From positions 186,001-250,000 of the forward strand of contig NZ_AFQU01000001.1 in assembly GCF_000220065.1 (NCBI RefSeq): a stretch of DNA of 64,000 nucleotides. The letters are read 5' to 3'. The stretch is from Streptococcus sp. oral taxon 056 str. F0418 (GTDB taxonomy: Bacteria; Bacillota; Bacilli; Lactobacillales; Streptococcaceae). Made by a program: the position numbers and the translations under genes. The notes below the pieces were generated by a model that had not been told where the DNA came from, searched no databases, and worked only from the letters and a program-made list of their open reading frames with translations. This document shows positions 59,183-64,000 of this stretch, one piece after another. Every line of letters starts with the position of its first letter. The first letter of the stretch is position 1.

Positions 59183-59647
59183 CTAGAAAGTGCACACCAT
59201 TAAAAAATCATCTCGCCTATCTTCAACTACAACAAATCCAAGTCTCCTATAAAAACGGACAGCAGGGTTTTCTTTGGAAACAGAGAGAGACACACTAGGA
59301 TAACCTTTAGATTTAAGCAAGTCAAGTATTGCAATCATTAGTTGCTGTCCCAATCCTTTAGCTCTAAATTCAGGCAACAAAGATATAGATAAAGAAGGAG
59401 TCCGGTCATTATAATAGCCGTAATCTTTCATGAGTCTGACCCAGACAATTCCAACAATCTGACCATTTTCTTCTGATGCAAGAGCAAAATCTCCATCCTT
59501 TTGACCGAAATCTTTCACATACATTTGTAGGTCAGGATCTTGCAAAATACTTCTTTCAAGTAGAGAAAATCCTTCTGGAATATAAATCGCTTGATAAAGA
59601 AACTCTTCTAAAAGGTTATATTCCTTTTCTTTTAAACTGCGAATCAT
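59183..59647 (-). CDS. GNAT family N-acetyltransferase
   Basis: The 154-aa single-domain protein shows the acetyl-CoA motif SLLPEFRAKGLGQQLMIAI and the motif AVRFYRRLGFVVVEDR. It lies between metK and the WYL regulator; substrate unknown. Confidence 0.87.
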   Translation of the reverse strand: MIRSLKEKEYNLLEEFLYQAIYIPEGFSLLERSILQDPDLQMYVKDFGQKDGDFALASEENGQIVGIVWVRLMKDYGYYNDRTPSLSISLLPEFRAKGLGQQLMIAILDLLKSKGYPSVSLSVSKENPAVRFYRRLGFVVVEDRRDDFLMVCTF

Positions 59648-59667
59648 CTAATGCCTCACTCACATTT

Positions 59668-60858
59668 TTAAGCTAGATACTCCTTCAAGGCTTGAACTTT
59701 ATCGATTCTTTCCCAAGGCAGGTCAATGTCTGTCCTACCCATGTGGCCATAAGCTGCTGTCTGACGGTAGATTGGACGTTTCAGATCCAGCATTTTAATG
59801 ATACCGGCTGGACGCAGATCAAAAATCTGACGAACCGCTTCCTGAAGCTTGCTTTCTGCAACAATACCAGTACCAAAAGTATCAATGCGTACAGAAACCG
59901 GCTGCGCCACACCAATGGCATAGGCTAACTGCACTTCCGCTTTCTTAGCCAGTCCCGCCGCCACGATGTTTTTAGCGATGTAGCGAGCAGCGTATGAAGC
60001 TGAACGATCGACCTTGGTTGCATCCTTACCAGAAAAGGCACCGCCACCATGACGAGCGTATCCGCCGTAAGTATCCACAATAATCTTACGGCCAGTCAAG
60101 CCAGAGTCTCCTTGTGGCCCGCCAATTACAAAGCGGCCGGTTGGATTGATGAAGAATTTTGTCTTCTCATCCAAATACTGGGCTGGAATAACTGCTTTAA
60201 TTACCTTTTCAATCACGTCATGATGAATCTTTTCATTAGTCACTTCTGGGTCATGCTGAGTCGAAATAACCACCGTATCCACGCGCACAGGCTGGTCATT
60301 TTCATCATACTCAACTGTAACTTGTGATTTAGCATCTGGACGGAGATAGCTGATTTCACCAGACTTACGAAGTTCCGCCAATCGACGGACTAGCTTGTGG
60401 CTAAGTGAGATAGGAAGAGGCATGAGCTCTGGCGTTTCATCCACAGCAAAGCCAAACATAAGCCCTTGATCGCCAGCACCAATTAAGTCCAATGGATCTT
60501 GGTCTGTATTCCCACGAACCTCCAAAGCTTCATTGACCCCCTGAGCGATATCTGGCGACTGCTCCACCAAAGACGGATGCACACCGACCGTCTCTGCTGA
60601 AAATCCATACTCTGTATTGGTGTAACCAATCTCTGCAATGGTATCACGAACTACACGATTAATGTCTACATAAACTGTGGTTGAAATCTCACCAAAAACA
60701 TGAACCGAGCCCGTATAAACGGCTGTTTCAGCAGCCACATGGGCATCTGGATCCTGACTCAAAACAGCATCCAAAATAGCATCGGAAATTTGGTCTGCAA
60801 TCTTATCAGGATGTCCCTCCGATACAGACTCAGACGTGAAAAGTTTACGTTCTGACAT
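59668..60858 (-). CDS. metK: S-adenosylmethionine synthetase
   Basis: Makes SAM from methionine and ATP. The 396-aa enzyme has [13 protein letters not shown] near 15-27, GAGDQG near 120 and the signature [14 protein letters not shown] near 256. The ribosome site AGGGGGGAC is unusually strong and is part of the SMK riboswitch, so translation should fall when SAM is high. Single gene. Confidence 0.98.
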   Translation of the reverse strand: MSERKLFTSESVSEGHPDKIADQISDAILDAVLSQDPDAHVAAETAVYTGSVHVFGEISTTVYVDINRVVRDTIAEIGYTNTEYGFSAETVGVHPSLVEQSPDIAQGVNEALEVRGNTDQDPLDLIGAGDQGLMFGFAVDETPELMPLPISLSHKLVRRLAELRKSGEISYLRPDAKSQVTVEYDENDQPVRVDTVVISTQHDPEVTNEKIHHDVIEKVIKAVIPAQYLDEKTKFFINPTGRFVIGGPQGDSGLTGRKIIVDTYGGYARHGGGAFSGKDATKVDRSASYAARYIAKNIVAAGLAKKAEVQLAYAIGVAQPVSVRIDTFGTGIVAESKLQEAVRQIFDLRPAGIIKMLDLKRPIYRQTAAYGHMGRTDIDLPWERIDKVQALKEYLA

Positions 60859-61108
60859 AGAAATGTCCCCCCTTAAAAAATATTGTTATAGAGTTACAAA
60901 GTACTGATAGGTGTTTTTATTGTCTAAGAGTTACTAGCTACAGAAATAAAAATGATACCTTTTGATTTCTGTAGCTAGTAAGACGCATAGGATGACCGCA
61001 GCATAGCGGCATCCGTAGAATGACGAGCGACTACTTTAGAGCCGTCATTGTTTGCGAGTTACAAAGTACTGATAGAAGTTTCCTACCATCTTATCGGGAC
61101 TATATAAC
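60859..61108 (-). promoter_or_regulatory. SMK (SAM-III) riboswitch in the metK leader, interrupted by an insertion/duplication
   Basis: From predicted +1 at 61108 the RNA reads GUUAUAUAG-UCCC, then a GAAA-looped hairpin, then CAGUACUUUGUAAC (61075 to 61059). This is the SMK core, whose anti-Shine-Dalgarno AGUCCC pairs with the metK site GGGGGGAC and whose 5' strand pairs with CUUUGUAAC in the free state. In known SMK boxes the Shine-Dalgarno follows within about 20 nt. Here it is about 170 nt further on. A second copy of CUAUCAGUACUUUGUAACUC (60910-60891) lies just before it. Removing one copy plus the intervening DNA restores a canonical box of about 85 nt. Confidence 0.8.
60882..61075. repeat. 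Direct repeats flanking an inserted element in the metK leader
   Basis: Exact 20-bp direct repeat at 60891-60910 and 61056-61075. A related pattern ATTGTnnnnGAGTTAC occurs three times (60882, 60919, 61047). Between them, a perfect 17-bp inverted repeat (60931-60947 with 60965-60981) with a 17-nt loop, and a smaller hairpin CCGC/GCGG near 61000. This looks like a small non-autonomous element plus duplicated target. Confidence 0.75.
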
Positions 61109-61114
61109 GCCTCC

Positions 61115-61123
61115 ATTATATCA
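61115..61123 (-). promoter_or_regulatory. metK extended -10 promoter
   Basis: TGATATAAT on the minus strand, an extended -10 with no good -35. Predicted +1 is the first base of the SMK 5' strand. Confidence 0.6.
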
Positions 61124-61162
61124 CTTTTTATTCAATAATTACGATTATTTTTGATAGAAAAA

Positions 61163-61183
61163 GCTATAGTCTGTGACTATAGC
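61163..61183 (-). terminator. Intrinsic terminator after comEB
   Basis: Perfect 9-bp stem (61163-61171 with 61175-61183), 3-nt loop, TTTTTC on the minus strand. Confidence 0.8.
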
Positions 61184-61198
61184 AATAGAAGATTTATT

Positions 61199-61666
61199 TT
61201 AAATTAAATCAGTTTCAACAATAGCAGCTTTCACTTTCTCAATTGGTAAATGAACCAGCTCGACTTCTTTTTCCTTATAAAGATAGCGAGCATAATCATC
61301 CATACGGTACTCATTGATATATACCACGCGCTTGCAGCCGACTTGAAGAAGTTGCTTAGTACAATTTAGACAGGGAAAATGCGTTACATAGGCTGTAAAA
61401 TCCTTTGGAATCCCTCTCTCAGCTCCTTGCAAAATAGCATTTACCTCAGCATGCAAGGTTCGTACACAATGACCATCAATAACCAGACAATCATGGTCTA
61501 TGCAGTGTTCCGTTCCAGATACAGAACCATTATAACCCGTTGAAATGACCTTGTTCCCTTGAACCAACACAGTTCCTACTCTCGCTCGTTTACATGTAGA
61601 ACGGTTCGCAATCAAAAGCGCCTGGGCAGCAAAATATTCATCCCATGCTAGTCGTTTTGTTTCCAT
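61199..61666 (-). CDS. comEB: dCMP deaminase family protein (ComEB-like)
   Basis: Zinc deaminase that supplies dUMP for dTTP synthesis. The 155-aa protein has HAEVNAI (zinc His and catalytic Glu) and PCLNC (two zinc Cys). In Bacillus the homologue sits in the comE operon, but here it follows a TetR-type regulator whose stop overlaps its start by one base. Confidence 0.93.
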   Translation of the reverse strand: METKRLAWDEYFAAQALLIANRSTCKRARVGTVLVQGNKVISTGYNGSVSGTEHCIDHDCLVIDGHCVRTLHAEVNAILQGAERGIPKDFTAYVTHFPCLNCTKQLLQVGCKRVVYINEYRMDDYARYLYKEKEVELVHLPIEKVKAAIVETDLI

Positions 61667-62247
61667 TATTTTCTCTTTTCTTTACTTTTTCCTTGAATCA
61701 TCAATGGTAAGCCCAGTGAAGCAATCTTTTCAGCAGGCACCTGCATTCCATCCTTAATCCATTTCGAAAGAACAGATACCAAGGCTGAGCTCCAAAAAGA
61801 ATGGATGTAAGAAGATGCCTCTCTCTTTGATTGTTGACGTTTTTCTAAAAAATTAAATACCGCTTGAGTTAAATGTTTTTCGAGATTGTAGTCCACTGCC
61901 AAGCTAATTAATCGCGCTTTCTTTTTAGCCTCTTTGAAAAGAATTATCCAGACTTGATACAGTTCTGTTCTTAAATTAAACTGTCCTAGCTTGTCCATAA
62001 TTTTTTGAACAGTTTTACCAAAAATTTCCTCTAACATTTGCTCTTTAGAGCTATAATTTCGATAAAAAGCAGCTCTTGAAACGCCGGCACGATGGACTAA
62101 CTCTGAAATAGTAATCTTAGCTAATTCTTTTTTCTCAAGTAATTGCATCAAGGAGATCTCAAGCGCTTCTTTAGTTAGACGATTGGACTCTTGATTTGAA
62201 ATTATCAGATTTTCAAGAGATCTTGATGACATTTTTCGTTCAGACAT
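61666..62247 (-). CDS. TetR-family transcriptional regulator
   Basis: The 193-aa protein has a TetR N-terminal HTH (about 22-70, ISELVHRAGVSRAAFYRNYSSKEQML) and a helical ligand domain resembling DhaS-like members. Divergent from degV by 127 bp, so degV is the natural target. Its stop codon overlaps the comEB start. Confidence 0.88.
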   Translation of the reverse strand: MSERKMSSRSLENLIISNQESNRLTKEALEISLMQLLEKKELAKITISELVHRAGVSRAAFYRNYSSKEQMLEEIFGKTVQKIMDKLGQFNLRTELYQVWIILFKEAKKKARLISLAVDYNLEKHLTQAVFNFLEKRQQSKREASSYIHSFWSSALVSVLSKWIKDGMQVPAEKIASLGLPLMIQGKSKEKRK

Positions 62248-62285
62248 AACATTTTCTTCTTTCTTGTCTCACCAGATGATAATAG

Positions 62286-62315
62286 CTTTCTGGGAAAGAA
62301 CTTTCATGATATAAT
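62286..62315 (+). promoter_or_regulatory. degV promoter with candidate operator
   Basis: Extended -10 TGATATAAT ending at 62315. Immediately upstream, alternating CTTTC-GAAAG-CTTTC (62286-62305) forms two overlapping palindromes, a plausible site for the divergent TetR-type protein. Confidence 0.4.
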
Positions 62316-62374
62316 TGTAAAAAAAGACACTATCTTTGTCAATGTGTAATTTTTAGAAATAAGAGGACTTAAGA

Positions 62375-63220
62375 ATGACTTGGAAAATTGTGAGTGACTC
62401 AGGCTGTGATTTTCAAAAAATAAAAGACTTAGCAGTTGCAACAAATTTTGAACGCGTACCCTTGACCATCCAAGTAGGAAATGAAATTTTTACTGACGAT
62501 GCTAAGTTAGATATTGACGAAATGATGGAAAAAATGTATGCGACTTCTACCGCATCCAAATCTGCATGTCCTAGCCCAGATGATTATTTAAAATCTTTTG
62601 CTGATGCGGATAATATCTTTGTCGTGACAATAACCGGTACACTCTCTGGTAGCAACAATAGTGCTCAACTAGCTAAAAAACTTTATCAAGAAGAACATCC
62701 AAATGTTAACATTCATGTCATTGATAGTTTGTCTGCCGGTGGTGAAATTGATCTTATCGTTCACAAACTAAATCATCTTATTGGCCAAGGTTTATCCTTC
62801 GAGGAAGTGGTCAAAGCTATTACTGACTATCAAGAGAAAACTAAATTGCTCTTTGTTCTATCTAAAGTAGATAACCTAGTGAAAAATGGACGCTTGAGCA
62901 AGCTTCTTGGAACAGTCGTCGGGCTTCTCAATATCCGTATGGTAGGAGAAGCTAGCTCACAAGGCACCTTAGAACTCTTGCAAAAAGCACGTGGACATAA
63001 AAAATCTTTAACAGCTGCCTTTGAAGAATTACTAAAAGCAGGATATGCTGGTGGCGAAATCATCATCGCTCATCGCAACAACACGAAATTTTGTCAGCAA
63101 TTTTCCGAACTTGTCAAAGAAAAATATCCTAAAGCCTCTATTACAATCATTCCCACATCAGGCCTATGTAGTTTTTATGCTGAAGAAGGCGGGTTACTCA
63201 TGGGGTATGAAATCGGGTAA
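62375..63220 (+). CDS. DegV family fatty-acid-binding protein (FakB-like)
   Basis: Presents a fatty acid to the FakA kinase. The 281-aa protein has the lipid/phosphate loop TGTLSGSNNSA near residue 88 and HRNN near 230 that contact the carboxylate in FakB proteins. AGAGG ribosome site. Which fatty acid it prefers cannot be read. It ends at a terminator. Confidence 0.9.
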   Translation: MTWKIVSDSGCDFQKIKDLAVATNFERVPLTIQVGNEIFTDDAKLDIDEMMEKMYATSTASKSACPSPDDYLKSFADADNIFVVTITGTLSGSNNSAQLAKKLYQEEHPNVNIHVIDSLSAGGEIDLIVHKLNHLIGQGLSFEEVVKAITDYQEKTKLLFVLSKVDNLVKNGRLSKLLGTVVGLLNIRMVGEASSQGTLELLQKARGHKKSLTAAFEELLKAGYAGGEIIIAHRNNTKFCQQFSELVKEKYPKASITIIPTSGLCSFYAEEGGLLMGYEIG

Positions 63221-63235
63221 ATATTTATATAGTAT

Positions 63236-63273
63236 AAAAACGCAGAAACTATTTGAAAGTATTTTGCGTTTTT
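63236..63273 (+). terminator. Terminator after degV
   Basis: Nine-bp stem AAAAACGCA/TGCGTTTTT (63236-63244 with 63265-63273), long loop; usable from both convergent sides. Confidence 0.7.
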
Positions 63274-63277
63274 GTTT

Positions 63278-63817
63278 TTATTTTCTAAGGTTTACTGTTA
63301 CCTTCTTAAAAAGAGGATAAAGGATAGGAACAGCAACAACAGTCGCAAGACTAGAACCAAAAGTTCCTATGATCTTACTTAATGCTAAAGAAAGTGCTGC
63401 ATTCATAGTAACATTTCCAGCCATTCCAATCAAGGTATACTTAAATAGATTTAAAACAATTTTCGTCACAGCTGCGACTACCGCAACTATGATAAGGTTG
63501 TTTATTTTATCATTTCTTTTCAATAACTTCTCATAAATCAAATGAATCATTAGAACTACAACGATAGATTCTAAGATCGTAATCCATACTACTGAAGAAT
63601 AACCATTTAAGAAATCAAAAACACCCAAGCCAATTGTCGCAATTAAGGCTCCTTTCCTTGTCCCATATAGTAAACAGGCAACCACGACAAGAGCATTACC
63701 AAAATGGATAAATTGTGGTCCAATCTGGATTCTAAAGAACTGAATACTCAGTACAATTAGAGCAGAGTATAAACTCATCTCAAGTAATTCACGAGTGGTA
63801 AATGTATTATTTTTCAT
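63278..63817 (-). CDS. ECF transporter S component, probably for a vitamin B6 vitamer
   Basis: The 179-aa membrane protein has five to six helices and the ECF S-component opening RELLEMSLYSALIVLSIQFFR and FIHFGNALVVVACLLYG. It has no own ATPase and would use the shared EcfAA'T. The preceding gene on the same strand, overlapping its start by 11 bp, looks like a pyridoxamine-kinase C-terminus, pointing to pyridoxine uptake. Hydroxymethylpyrimidine is an alternative. Confidence 0.8.
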   Translation of the reverse strand: MKNNTFTTRELLEMSLYSALIVLSIQFFRIQIGPQFIHFGNALVVVACLLYGTRKGALIATIGLGVFDFLNGYSSVVWITILESIVVVLMIHLIYEKLLKRNDKINNLIIVAVVAAVTKIVLNLFKYTLIGMAGNVTMNAALSLALSKIIGTFGSSLATVVAVPILYPLFKKVTVNLRK

Positions 63818-64000
63818 TAGGAACCTCCAATAATTGATTAAATTCTGTAAATAAATCTCCTAAGTGTGGCTGGTAGAAGACACCATATCGAATATCTTCC
63901 TGACTCTTCAACGTCGTTTCAAGGCATTTTTCGATAAAGCTCATAGACATCGGTATCACTTTTTTTAGGTCCAATCCTTGAAAATAGGCTGACGATAGTA
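63807..64000 (-). CDS. C-terminal part of a PfkB-like kinase, probably pyridoxamine kinase (cut by the window edge)
   Basis: The last 63 codons are open to the window end and stop at 63807. They contain SSAYFQGLDLKKVIPMSMSF, typical of the helix after the catalytic GSGD region in pyridoxal kinases, and the ending RYGVFYQPHL, near the terminus of PdxK/PdxY-type proteins. Co-transcribed with the ECF S component. Confidence 0.6.
   Translation of the reverse strand, partial: LSSAYFQGLDLKKVIPMSMSFIEKCLETTLKSQEDIRYGVFYQPHLGDLFTEFNQLLEVPNEK

Overview
The window is a low-GC Gram-positive chromosome segment from a Streptococcus, most likely the sanguinis/gordonii/cristatus side of the genus. This rests on gene content and order: metK with an SMK-type leader, cmk-LysM-ferredoxin-EbsA, miaA-hflX-rnz-SDR-recJ, spx-UPF0223-IMPase, and niaX-niaR. 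The species cannot be fixed from sequence alone. About 70 real genes fill it densely, most on the minus strand. I saw no tRNA, rRNA, CRISPR array or prophage. The only transposon trace is a decayed ISL3-type insertion sequence.

Layout. 1-9.2 kb: aminopeptidase pepN, a GldA-type dehydrogenase, then the phosphate operon pstS-pstC-pstA-pstB1-pstB2-phoU. Here pstS and pstB1 each look one A short in a poly-A tract. 9.2-19.3 kb: rsmF, an inositol-phosphatase-like gene, UPF0223, spx, ribF, truB, a DUF2130 gene, the niacin pair niaX/niaR, and several small accessory enzymes. 19.3-23.8 kb: uvrB and a two-gene amino-acid ABC importer with a fused binding protein and permease. 24-28.6 kb: L-rhamnose catabolism (rhaB-rhaA-rhaD) with a divergent AraC-type regulator and no transporter. 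28.6-32.3 kb: glyoxalase, infC-rpmI-rplT with an attenuator leader, cmk, ferredoxin, EbsA-like protein. 32.4-33.1 kb: the insertion-sequence remnant. 33-36 kb: rmlA-rmlC-rmlB for dTDP-L-rhamnose. 36-43 kb: ZIP transporter, NUDIX, FAD oxidoreductase, Nif3-like, trmK, a glutathione transferase homologue, dnaD, metA, apt. 43-55.8 kb: an amino-acid binding protein and permease, amidase, recJ, an HD phosphohydrolase, acyltransferase, methyltransferase, SDR, rnz, hflX, miaA. 55.8-64 kb: a small DUF3042 protein, an MFS transporter with a long structured leader, a SnoaL-like protein, a WYL regulator, a GNAT protein, metK, comEB, a TetR-family regulator, degV, and a vitamin-B6-type ECF S component with the end of a kinase gene.

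The most interesting signals are non-coding. (1) The metK leader holds the aptamer half of an SMK (SAM-III) riboswitch, but about 165 nt separate it from the Shine-Dalgarno. That stretch contains a perfect 17-bp inverted repeat and is flanked by a 20-bp exact direct repeat that copies the riboswitch 3' strand. (2) The MFS transporter has a consensus promoter, a leader of about 180 nt, an intrinsic terminator, and an upstream segment able to pair with it; I do not recognise the class. (3) niaR and the ferredoxin gene each have a promoter placing +1 exactly on an ATG, which suggests leaderless mRNAs. (4) infC appears to start at AUA behind an L20-type attenuator. (5) A structured repeat of about 180 bp occurs twice, 52 kb apart. 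(6) The pst frameshifts matter more because the intact PstB2 carries Arg in place of the switch histidine.
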